DNA from: Phycomyces nitens
Lineage: Eukaryota; Mucoromycota; Mucoromycetes; Mucorales; Phycomycetaceae
Length of the DNA stretch: 64,000 bases
Direction of reading: 5' to 3'
Assembly (NCBI GenBank): GCA_022702545.1
Contig: JAHRBC010000005.1
Span: forward strand, 3,782,001 to 3,846,000
A model generated the notes under the pieces. The model did no database searches. It was not told the origin of the DNA and saw only the letters and a list, made by a program, of their open reading frames with translations. Position 1 is the first letter of the stretch. Each line of letters opens with the position of its first letter. Below, piece after piece: positions 35,361-45,625 of the stretch. Position numbers and translations under genes: made by a program.

Positions 35361-36170
35361 ATGAATCCTATTAACTACGAAACCCATACCTTTCACTTGG
35401 AAAATAACAGCACTGAATCTCAAGGTGTTCCAGAGATTGACTTTGACTCCTTGCCTTCTGTCAATCATTGACGCGAATGGGACATTGCAACAGAGAAGGT
35501 TTTTCTTCAGTTGATCATTGACAAGCAGTTCTTCTCGAAGCATTCCGAGGCAGACAATTTTCGAAAGGCTGCCTTGTGGGACTCGTTGCATCTCGATTTC
35601 TGCCAGCATCCTGATGTGATCGAGTATGCATCGACTTCTTCTGGCCAGATGTTCGCCCAGAAGTTTAAATCTGTGCGATACATCAAGGACAAGTTCCAAA
35701 GGATCAAGGCGGATTTCCGCAAGGTGATTATGGACGGGAGAAGAACTGGTTCTGGTGGCCCACTCCCCCAGTCAAGATATGAGCATTACGATGATATGAA
35801 GCATATCACCTTGGGTGATCCAAGTTTCTGGACTCCCAGAATTTCGGAAAATGCAGAGGTGGGACTCTCCAAGATGTTGGCCGAATTCAGCCAAATGAGG
35901 GAGTTGGTTGCCCAGACCGCGGAGGACATGAGGAGACGTGACCTCGTAGCTGCTGAGGCACGCCATCTGGACCGGCTTGCCTGGGCAAAGATCGAGGAGA
36001 ATGCGACAAGGGCAAGAAAAGAAATTGAAAAGAACAAATTGGAGATGAAGGAAAAGGAGATGCAACTGAGGGAAAGGGAGATCCAGATGAGGGAAAGGGA
36101 GATGAAGAGTAGAGAGAGAATTGCTGAACTCAAACTCGAACTCTTCAACAAAAGAAACCCTCCCCAATAA
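35361..36170 (+). pseudogene. PIF/Harbinger Myb/SANT-like accessory gene, interrupted by a stop codon
   Basis: From the ATG at 35361 the frame runs 36 codons, meets a TGA at 35469-35471 and continues in the same frame for 232 codons to 36170. The part after the stop carries a trihelix/Myb-like DNA-binding domain (KAALWDSLHLDFCQHPD, FKSVRYIKDKFQRIKADFRK) and ends in a long charged coiled coil (KEKEMQLREREIQMREREMK). This matches the second protein of PIF/Harbinger elements, which helps the transposase reach DNA and the nucleus. It converges on the transposase at 36.3 kb, the usual two-gene layout. Translation could restart after the stop, but as it stands the gene is broken once. Confidence 0.75.
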
Positions 36171-36310
36171 TCCTCATCTACAAATAAATAATATCAATTT
36201 CTTTGCCTATCTTTCTTTCATAAATTACCTTTTTTTTTTCTGTCATATCTCTGCTCTATAACACAGCAAGACTTTAGAAAATACCTCGATATATTTTTAA
36301 AAAAGTTTTA

Positions 36311-37578
36311 CTAGAGAGCATCTCTAAGCTCATCCCTTCTACGTCTTCCAGCTTGACCAAGGCTGGACTCTGATGGTCTTTCATCCTCATCGTTAATTGG
36401 ATCATCAACTCCAATGATGATACCATCCACATTGTTTGACCAGATATACCAGTTTAATATGGCTTGGCTGCCATCAATGTCAATGCTTTCTCCATCAATC
36501 TCCAAGTACCCATCATCGCCAAAGTTAATGGACATATTGTGCAGAATGCAACAAGCAGTTATGACATTCGTCATCCTCTCCGTATTCATCACATAGACAT
36601 GCTTAAACATGAATTGCCAGCGGCTCACAAGCAGACAAAATGCATTCTCGACCACGAATCTTGTTGAAGAATGGATCTTGTTAAAGTCTCTCTCTTCTTG
36701 AGTGGTATTGGTCGATCGGTGGTATGGGGTTATGCAATGCTGGCTTATAGGATACCCAGAGTCTAGTAATATAAGAAATATATTCAATTAGCTTTCATTG
36801 AAATGATTACAAAATGCAAATTACCCCCAACAATGTATGAGCTAGGCTCAGGGAAGAGGACACGGGGATTGCTGATCATTGAGGCATATAGGTTGCTCGA
36901 CTTGAAGACGTAAGTGTCATGCTGGCTGCCCAAATATAACAGTCTTATTAATACATAGTATTGATATTACTCAATATTGCTTACCTGGATGGCCAACGTT
37001 GATCTTTGTAAACCTTTTTTTATGGTCACAGACTGCCATGAGAGACACAGATGCGTTTCCATGTCTGTCAAGCCAGCTGTTCCCAAATACCAATGGCTTT
37101 TGGATTGTCACAAGCTTTCCGTCAATGGCACCAATGCACTCACTCAAGTGCCTGTTGCCCAGAAGTCTTGAAGGGGCTGCGAACCCTGCCATGACAGTTT
37201 GAGCCTCTTCGATTGTCTTGGGCCACTGGATCGTTGTGCGGAAAAGACTGTTGATTATGGCATCCACAAATCTCTCCGTAAACCAGTGGTAGAATCCTTG
37301 GTCAATACCAAACATTTTCGAAGCCACGCGGTACCCCAGGTGGGTATTACTGAACCGCCAGAGGACGACAGCAACTTTGTTCCAGACTGGGTAGCTTGAC
37401 GCGTCTCTCTTGTTTGAGGCTCGGAAAGCAGGGTCTCTCTTCAAAGCATAGACAATGAAGTCGAAAGTATTTATGCTGACTTGATAATGAGCCCGGAAGC
37501 TGTTAATTCCAGTTCCATCGTTGAGATTGGGGTGACGATGGGTCCACCAAGTGCTTGTTCAGCGGCCAGCTGATTCAT
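36311..37578 (-). pseudogene. PIF/Harbinger DDE transposase, decayed
   Basis: Minus-strand gene in three exons (about 37578-36985, 36929-36825 and 36762-36311). The DDE nuclease signatures are present: CIGAIDGKLV (first Asp), GGDSGYPISQH (second Asp) and RFVVENAFCLLVSRW (Glu). HPG followed by QHDTYVFKSS and YIVGG is typical of HARBI1-like transposases. There are two lesions. Near 37550 the frame of the likely start is one base out of register with the catalytic frame. The first intron has a good GTAAGC donor, but no AG keeps phase at the 3' side, where TTTGG stands before GCAGC as if AG had become GG. The second intron is normal. The element is therefore probably inactive but recent. Confidence 0.8.
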
Positions 37579-37800
37579 TGTGTTCCGGGTTGAATTGAGT
37601 GTATTGATTTATTAAAAGAACCAACTGTGAAAACAGTTAGATAAGAATGACAAAATGACTCCAAGACATACCGAATATAGTTCGTTGGTTAAGATAATAC
37701 AATAAGATGGAACAATAATATAGTCAAGGAAAGGCGGGAAAAGAACAATAGCGACTAAGATTCAATTTAACAATAACAGAAATTTAAAGAGAAAGGAGAC

Positions 37801-39136
37801 CTGTCAAATCACAACCGATCTGAATTAACTCGATACTCAGGTATACACTGGACAAACATACACAGAGACGCCGTCAAGGTAGTACAAAGATGTATAGAGT
37901 GCCAAAATTATAACAGAGCAAAGAAAGGTTATTACCCACTATAACCAATTCATGCATATTTACCATGCGACTATTGGGCTATCAACCTCGAATGCCCTTT
38001 CACAACCTCACATAACAGTAACAACTACTTACTTGTAATGGTAGACATTTGCACAAGATTTTGTGTATTACGTGCAATACCTGATAAGACACAGGACACC
38101 ATAGTGAACACTGTAATCAGCGTCTTTTGTAATTTCGGATTCCCTAGATACCTACAATCAGACAATGGCAAAGAGTTCGTAAACTCACTTATGAAGAAAC
38201 TAGCTGAAGCATCTGAATTTGACCACAGATTAGCCACGTCTTATCACCCTAAAGCAAACGGTGGCGCTGAACGCTGGGTACAAACGTCAACGAATGCTAT
38301 AAAGAAATGCATAAAAGGAGCGACCAGAGATTGGGACCTCTATGTGCCTAGTATACAGCTAGAAATGAATGCCAAAGTAACAAAGCGTAATGGAACGGCT
38401 CCTTCTAATCTCATGTTCGCCAGAGCAATGAACGGTTTCAAAATTTACGCCGATGATACATCAGTTCCAGCTCTCACAGAAGACGAATTGAAAAAACGCA
38501 TCAAAGACATGGCAGACATTGTATTTCCAGCAATCGCTGAAAGAGCAAAAGCAATGACTAATGCACAAAAGGGCAAGTTTGATAATAAGTACAGGATAAT
38601 AAAATTCCCTGCTAATAGCCAAGTCATGATTAAAGAGCTGCAACACGGAAAATTGGAACCAGCATATCAAGGTCCATATACTGTAGTCAGAGAGAAACAG
38701 GGAGGTTCTTACGTTCTCATGGATGAACAAGGACTGCTGATGCCCAGAGAATATCCACCATTACAACTCAAACTAATCACACAGGACAAACTCGTCTCAC
38801 TTGATGAAGTCCAGAAAATCGGTAAAGAGTACTTTACAGTCAGAGCAATTGTAGCCCACAGAGAACTGTCCAAAGGAAAATACGAATATAGAGTTAGATG
38901 GGAAGGCTATGAAAAAAAAGGATGATACACGACAAGACCCAGAATCATTTAGCAGCCCTAAACCTATCGCAGATTATTGGGATCGACTTGGTACAACACC
39001 AACAGACAAGACACTACTAAATCAGACACACACAGTCAATGCAACGTACATTAGCAAGCGCCACAACACGCAAAACACACCTACACGCCAAAGCAAACGC
39101 ACAAGACGCCAACATAGTCCTTTCAGTTCAAAGTAG
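37801..39136 (+). pseudogene. Ty3/gypsy chromovirus integrase fragment with chromodomain
   Basis: The frame from 37801 shows the integrase zinc finger (GIHWTNIHRDAVKVVQRCIE, CxxC), then an in-frame TAA at 37942-37944, then the catalytic core: YWAINLECPF, LQSDNGKEFVNSLM and SYHPKANGGAERWV. The first catalytic Asp, normally in WAID, is Asn here (codon 37984-37986). A GPY/F-like element (YQGPYTVVRE) and a chromodomain (YEYRVRWEGYEKK) follow, with a frame slip in an A8 run at 38911-38918. The chromodomain continues in another frame (QDPESFSSPKPIADYWDRL). Gag, protease, RT and RNase H are absent, so it is a 5'-truncated, inactive copy. Chromodomains steer integration to methylated histone H3 chromatin. 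Confidence 0.85.
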
Positions 39137-39175
39137 CTCAATTTCTGCGAAACGGTTATTCAACCTGGAAGGGGG

Positions 39176-39440
39176 TAATATGGTATACACACCACAGTTG
39201 GGCGAAATACAAACTCCACAACTAATATCTGGTTCCTCTTTGCTAATGACCATGGGCAAGTTAACATCCCAAGAGCAGTTACACACCAGGCACACGTACA
39301 CTTCACACTACAACAGTTATAACCGACCAGTACACAATAGAGATTAATAGAACAAGGGGACTAGAATAATAACTATATAAACCACCATAATATTCTTTCT
39401 TCAATAAAGAACACTCTCCCAGTATCTATAAGTTACCAAC
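39176..39440 (+). repeat. Putative 3' LTR of the chromovirus fragment
   Basis: A polypurine tract (GGAAGGGGG, 39167-39175) just after the chromodomain frame is followed by about 260 bp with a TATATAA box near 39374 and AATAAA at 39403, as expected for an LTR. The matching 5' LTR is absent, so the boundaries are estimates. Confidence 0.35.
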
Positions 39441-39454
39441 CCCAAATCACCACA

Positions 39455-41310
39455 ATCAGTACAAGTCCCTAGCATTTGGGTTGAGTGTAGCGCCTCGGGT
39501 ATTCTCCAAGCTAATGAGATATGCTCTAGAGCCCCTGAGACAACAAGGGATAAGGTTGGTCTACTATCTCGACGATATTTGTGTGCTGGCAAAGACCAAA
39601 CAAGAGATGGAAAAACATTCGAAGAAAGTGACAGATCAGCTACAAGCCCTGGGATTTATAATCAATTGGGAGAAGAGCAACCTGATCCCGAAGCAGAAAC
39701 AAGATTTTCTGGGGTTCACGTTCAATTCACTAACAATGAAGATCACTGTGCCAGCCAAGAAGATGAGCAAACTGAGAGTCAGGATACGGCAAATACAAAC
39801 AAAGACCTTTTCTTGCCGATGGGTCGCGGGGCTGTTGGGGAAGATTACAGCGATGATACCCGCCATAGGAGAAGCCCTGCTTCATATACGACATATCCAG
39901 AGAGACTTGGCAATATCTCTATGCCACTATCACCAGAAATGGGACAGTCAATACCCAATCTCAGCACAGGCCCGAATAAAAATGACCTGGTGGTTGGACA
40001 TGGCACAAACCAAGGATGGTCTACCGATAACAACCACAGTCGAACAACAAGAACCAGCGGTGACAATCCATATTGACGCCTCCGACATAGGATTGGGAGT
40101 CACCTCGACTGCAGTGGAGACAGCTGGATACTGGAGAGAGGACGAAAAGGAACTCTTGATCAATATGAGGTAGTTACAGACGATACTGTTTGCCTTGCAA
40201 CTCCATGCAAAAGAATTCGAAAACCGTCTAATTCAAGTGTTTTCAGACAACATGACAGCACTCATGTACGTGAAGAAGTCGGGAGGGACAGTATCTCCCA
40301 TTCTACAACAGCTAGCCCTGGATGTGCAGATTCTCTGCAACCAACACAATCTGAAGATAAACTACCAACATATCCCCGGATTAGAAAATACACTAACAGA
40401 CCAGTTAAGTCGAAAGCCAAAACTCCTGTACAACTGGACCTTGTCAAGACGATACTTCCAACAAATCCAGAAAAGATTCGGGATATTGACAGTGGATCCA
40501 TTTGCCACATGGGAAAATACCCGGTTTCCAACCTTTTGGAGTTACAAGCTGGACCCAGCAGTCGTTGCAACCGATGCTTTCGCACAATTGTGGCCAACAA
40601 CAGGACTATACTTACACCCACCGTGGAAGTGGATCCCTCAGGCCCTCCAAAAGATCAGGCAGGATCGAGTCAAGAGAGCAGTGCTGGTGACCCTAAATTG
40701 GCCAAGTCAGTATTGGTGGCCAATGGTAATGAGACAAACGGTAGGAAAACCGATGATTCTGTCGATAAGCCAACGGTGGTCCTTTGTTGCATTGATATTG
40801 TCAGCAAACACCAGACGAAGTCTGGGTTAAGCAAAACAGCCAGTGCATATATACAAGGAACAGTCAGAGACAGTAGCAGTAAGGCGTATGATCGTGTATA
40901 GAGCAAATTGTCTGAATGGTGTCAGAAGGTGGATCCTACATTGAACATTGAAGACTACAACCCGACCCTCGTGGTAGAATACCTGGTATTAAACCGTCAC
41001 TTAACATATTCTACTTTGAATATATGGAGATCTGCAATTGCATCTGCGTATGGTAAATTACACCCTGACAAGCAACGTTTATCAGAAAACAATATGGTGC
41101 AAGATTTTTTCAAGACAAAACGAAGATAAATGACCCCGTTTCCTCCTGAAGAAAAGGTTCAGACTTGGGATATAAGCCTCGTAGTCCAATATATCAGATC
41201 GTGGACCACAACTAATGAAGACATGCCCTTACAACAACTGCAAAGCAAGACCATTATGATTTTGTATATGACGACGATGTGGCACCCCAGGTCCAATATT
41301 GGAAACCTCT
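39455..41310 (+). pseudogene. DIRS-type retroelement fragment: RT, RNase H and N-terminal part of tyrosine recombinase
   Basis: The reverse transcriptase begins abruptly inside the palm (YKSLAFGLSVAPRVFSKLM, catalytic YYLDDICVL, then FLGFTFNS), with fingers and part of the palm missing. A DIRS-type RNase H follows (VTIHIDASDIGLGV, ELLINMR, a TAG stop at 40171-40173, then LQTILFALQLHAKEF and VFSDNMTALMYVKKSGG). Downstream DIRS segments (LTVDPFATWENTRFP) lead into the N-terminal part of a tyrosine recombinase (WCQKVDPTLNIEDYNPTLVV, STLNIWRSAIASAYGKL) with further stops. The catalytic R-H-R-Y part is not found. The element is truncated at both ends and abuts the chromovirus LTR, suggesting nested or rearranged insertions. 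Confidence 0.8.
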
Positions 41311-42267
41311 GATATAAAGACGTATCGTTTCAATCGACCAGTCGATCTGGTATTGAGGGCGACGATTTTTTTAGTAAAGACCATTTTCACTGCTAACAAT
41401 ACGGAGAAAGATAACATATCTGGAGTCGAAGCGAAGGCTACGACTATTGTGGTAGGTACGACCCACAATATGACAGTTGTCGAAGCTGAGACGAGAGATA
41501 TGGTGGACACCCACTCATGGATAACAAGGATCCTATTTCCCCACCCATCAAACCAACTAGCAGAAAAATAACAACTAATCTCACTCACACGACCAAAAGG
41601 TATAAAGAGGGGATTTGATGAAAAGAAACTTTATTTAGATAAAACTGAAAATAAAAACGTGGCTCAGAGAGCCAATACCATGTCTCTCGTCTCAGCTTCG
41701 GCAACTGTCCTATTTTTTAAGACACTGCAATTTGATGCACGTTCACTGTATTTACCATATCCACAAGTGTGATATTGGTGATACAGACACTTTTATCTGT
41801 AGTACAGACTGTGTATTTAAAGACACGTTGGAGTTATAGCAGGATCACCTAGTCAATGATCAATAGATTTACTTTAATGATTGTTATGGGCAGGATAGGT
41901 TATTCCTAGCCGATTCTTATTCAACAGCTATCCAGAGCGACATTTGTAAAAATCACGCAAATCGAATTGACTAATTGTATAGGCAAATTAGACTCTTTGT
42001 TTTATTTGTAGCCCATGCTAGTAAATATCAACTGGATAATGTCATAGTTGATTATATAACGAGGTCTTTCCTAGCCCAAAATAAATAAATAAAGTCTCGA
42101 TTGCAATGGTGCCAATAGGTGTTTTATCACTTTTATAAGCTAGGTTAGCAATATCTGTCTCTATATTCGATCAACTAATTTACATGTGCAATCTAGACTC
42201 CCTATTGAGCTGGCATATATAAATGTTGTCTAGGGACATATGGTCCAATTGAATTCAATTGAACGCT

Positions 42268-42531
42268 CTAGATAATATAAGCCTGGGCATCTTTAACTTT
42301 TAATGTATCCAGTGCCCAAGTACTGTTTTGATCACTACCCCTGCAAAAATGGATCTGGCATACCAGAAACCCTTTTTTGTGGACATACTCTCCTTCAAAG
42401 GTGCCCCAGACATTCTATAGAATAATATAAATATATAATTGCAAAGATTCCCCCCGGTTTCCCAACAATTAACCTTTTGGATCAAAAAAAAAACATCAAG
42501 GCTGACTGATGTATTGAGAGGAATATCGGCG
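42268..42531 (-). other. Orphan C-terminal exons (two), unassigned gene or remnant
   Basis: Two minus-strand segments with consistent splice sites: 42531-42474 (acceptor AATAAG, donor AAG|GTTAATT) and 42414-42268 (acceptor TTCTATAG, stop TAG). The joined frame reads ADIPLNTSVSLDVFFLIQK, then NVWGTFEGEYVHKKGFLVCQ and HFCRGSDQNSTWALDTLK. The intron is in phase 0. No upstream exon could be fixed. It looks like the end of a real gene, possibly a remnant. Confidence 0.35.
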
Positions 42532-42548
42532 CTTATTTTTATTCCCTT

Positions 42549-42622
42549 GGAAATTACTCATCTAAATATCGGATATGGCCCCAAGTAAGTACGCGCACTC
42601 TCGACTACTGAGCTATATTTCC
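42549..42622 (-). other. tRNA-like relic (box A match, no box B)
   Basis: On the minus strand a 74-base segment begins GGAAATATAGCTCAGTAGTC and ends AATTTCC. The six terminal bases pair (GGAAAT/ATTTCC), the D-arm can form, and TAGCTCAGTAGTCGAGAG fits the RNA polymerase III A box. The anticodon stem and T-arm do not form, and a GGTTCGA box is missing. It is probably a decayed tRNA or SINE head, or chance. Confidence 0.25.
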
Positions 42623-43828
42623 AATATATTTTGGATTCTGGGCTCTCGTTACTCAATATAGCACTTTTTTGTAGATCTAGAAAGATGCAGAGTAGTTTAG
42701 GGTGCCAAGACTGGAAATACTGTATAAGGCTGTATTTAATGGTATATTTGCAATATTAACGAGGTACAATAAGCTAGGCTTTATTGTGTCGTTTGCCGGT
42801 CTTTAGTTACACATCTAATACAATGAGATGTAGAAGCCAATGCATATTTATAGAATGCACTTGCAACTTTTATCAACGCTGATTATTTTGGGCATTTTAT
42901 AAATCGACATTAGTACAAGGTTTTATATAAGTATTTAAAGAAGCGTCTGTCTTACCTGATCGAATTATGTATAAATATATGAATTTAATTAACCAAAGGT
43001 CCGAATATTTGTTGCTGAAGAATACTACTTCCATGGCCTATCTGTACATTCTGAAAAACCAGATTCGCACACTTTCAAATGTATTTTTTTTTTGTTTTTG
43101 TTTTTTTTTGGATATTCTACAGTTTATTATAGATACCGAGTATTAAGCAGATGCAATGAATAAAAGAATATCAGAGATAATTCTGTCGAGAAAATAATAA
43201 TAAGATTTGCGCGCTCTTGTATAAAAAGTATATGCTAATTTAAAACCGAAAAATGGATAAATAATTTATTAAAGATAGCGTTTGAATGTGTCTAACCTGC
43301 CAGCCTTTCTTTTTTTTAAAAAAAAAAAAAAGAATCTTTTGGGACCAATTTTAGCAATCAAAAGAAGTGCCTGGGGGTTTCTTTTTTGCATCTATTATAA
43401 ACCAGATTGTGCCATGCAAATGTATGTATTTGCGTGTATGCTGGCATAAATATCTCAAATCATGGTGGTTCATGCAATTATCTATCTATTCTTTTGGTTC
43501 TATCTCTTGGATATAAATGGCCAAATGTATTACAGATTACTTGGTTTCTCGTCATTCCATTGATCAAATCCAACCAACTTCCACATTGTTATAACAAAAA
43601 TAGGGAGAGACACATCGGTTTCATTGTATAGCGCAGCATGGGTTCTCTATATACATTTGAGTAGACACATCGTTGTCAATATGGTTGGGTAAATCATCGT
43701 GGTCGTGCAAAAAGAAGGAGAAAGATGTGTGTATGTGTGCTACGGTCGGCTGTGATGATGATAACAATTTCCGTCATCTTTATTATCTCGAGCCTTTTGG
43801 GACTTTATTTACATAGCATACTTGTAAC

Positions 43829-43959
43829 CTTGTAACAATAATATTGTTCTTTGGGCCAGTGTTCTTGCTTGATCGGTATTTTGTATGGATATCGAGATGA
43901 CATAAATTCAAATCCAAGCACACCTTGTACAATGGTGCATCTAGAAGCACATTGATACC
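43829..43959 (-). other. Orphan internal exon-like segment, unassigned
   Basis: Bounded by an acceptor (ATCACAG) and a donor (TACAAG|GTTACA), it encodes about 43 residues including QGVLGFEFMSSRYPYKIPIK. It is Cys/Tyr-containing and not repetitive. I do not recognise it. It may belong with the other minus-strand pieces between 42.3 and 45.0 kb. Confidence 0.25.
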
Positions 43960-45532
43960 CTGTGATTATAGATTTATAAATTATAGTAAAGGTTAACATT
44001 GATGAGCAAATGCATATTGAATATATGCCTTGCTTTGTATGACACTCTTGTTACTAGCGGAAGAACCCTTTTTTGGTGTCTAGGTAAGTTTGAGAAAAAA
44101 GAAAGAGGCGAACCGAGAATCTGAGGACAAGAAGATTGATACCGAACCTTAACCCCACCTTGTGAACACACAAATGGATTACAGGATTACAGGATTCCAA
44201 TTCGAGAAATATGGATAGGAAGCAAAAAGGAAAAGTTAATTGGTACAGACCGGCTTGTTTTTGCATGATCCATCTTGTGGAAATAATCTCCTTTTGAGGC
44301 CAAAGATGCCAGCAGAAAAAGCATTTCGACCGAGGTACATAAAAATATGTTGCTTGTACAAATAATATGAATAAAAAGGAAAATTATATATCGATTCGGT
44401 AATCTTTTGTGTATATTGCTTGAGAAAGTTGGACAAAAGGTATGGGGTTGAGAATAGGCCAAAATCGCTCTGGATGTCCAGTAGCTCTTTAAGGTCTGTG
44501 CGCAAATCTCACGAATATTGTTAGTAAAAAAAAGTATTGGTGGGAAGCTCAATAGTGCTAGATTACTAAAGTATATACTATACTGAGAATGTCTGTGAAT
44601 CTGAAGAATAGATAGTGTCTACTCGGGACCCTCTTTACTTGGCGAACAAGCTAGTTTGGATACCAAAAAAAACACAAATATTTTTGGACCAATGGTATCT
44701 TGTAGATTATAAATAATAGTAATTATCAACTAATAATACGCTATAAACCCAAACTGGTTTGAACCACTGGCTTTTACCATACAAGTGATGCTGTCCGAGT
44801 ATGGTCTCTGGACACCCTTGATTTAGACCAAGATTTTCATGATGCGCAAAGCAAGAAAGAAAGAAAAAAGAAAAAAAGGGAAAATACATGTGCCGCCAGA
44901 GTTCTACAAGGGTCAAATAGAGACCCATTAGATTATTTAATAATAAATTTAATAGCATTATCAGTCTTGCTTCCATGGCCAAATGGACGCACTGAAAAGA
45001 TAGCAAGTTTGGTGAACCAAGACCATCAATCAAGCTTGCCAATTGGCGTATGTGTTGTACAGCACTCTGAGCTCAATAATTATGACGATTGATATTTTAT
45101 TATATTTTTACATTTCGGTAATTATGCTAGACTTGAGCCAACAAAATATAAGCCTGCCATGTGTTTGTCAGTCTGTTTGGTGCTGACAAATAAAATAGTG
45201 CTTGTACAGTAGCCGTATCAATCTACACACAGACACCAAGATATTATGAGATATACTAAATTACTTGTTTGGAACACCTAATGATCAATATTACTTGTTG
45301 TTCTTTAAACTTTGTACAAATTTGATAAACTTAAACACCATTTTGTTCGGCTAGTGCTTAAAAGTACATGGACTTGCTGTGTTTTATTTGACAGGGTCCA
45401 CAGAAAAACTTTAATGGTCCTTGGCAGATTTATAAAAGTTTACAATAGTCTGTATACTACAGCTCTCGAAGTAAATTATGTACAGAAAGAATATTGTCTA
45501 GAGGTTTTTTTTTATACAGGTAATATACAGAA

Positions 45533-45572
45533 ATGATAATGATGATGATAATGATGATGATAATGATGATGA
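45533..45572. repeat. ATG/ATA triplet microsatellite
   Basis: About 40 bp of AATGATGATGATAATGATGATGA-type repeat (interrupted), lying just 3' of the MHYT gene stop and probably in its 3' UTR. Confidence 0.8.
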
Positions 45573-45625
45573 AAAATCTAAACCATGCTAAAAATACAGA
45601 GTTCAATTTTCTCGAGATAAAATAA

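Larger units (their letters stand above)
41580..45625. other. Gene-poor region with scattered exon-like pieces
   Basis: About 4 kb of AT-rich DNA after the retroelements. It contains orphan exon-like segments on the minus strand (listed separately), a box-A-like tRNA relic, and loose frames near 44.2-44.5 kb and 44.75-45.04 kb with protein-like stretches (for example DIQSDFGLFSTPYLLSNFL and SLIDGLGSPNLLSFQ) that I could not join into one gene. Confidence 0.4.

Noticed and set aside
37620..37641. AACTGT...ACAGTT hairpin before the chromovirus fragment as an LTR end
   Set aside because: Only 6-bp arms, and no copy beyond 39 kb to pair as an LTR.
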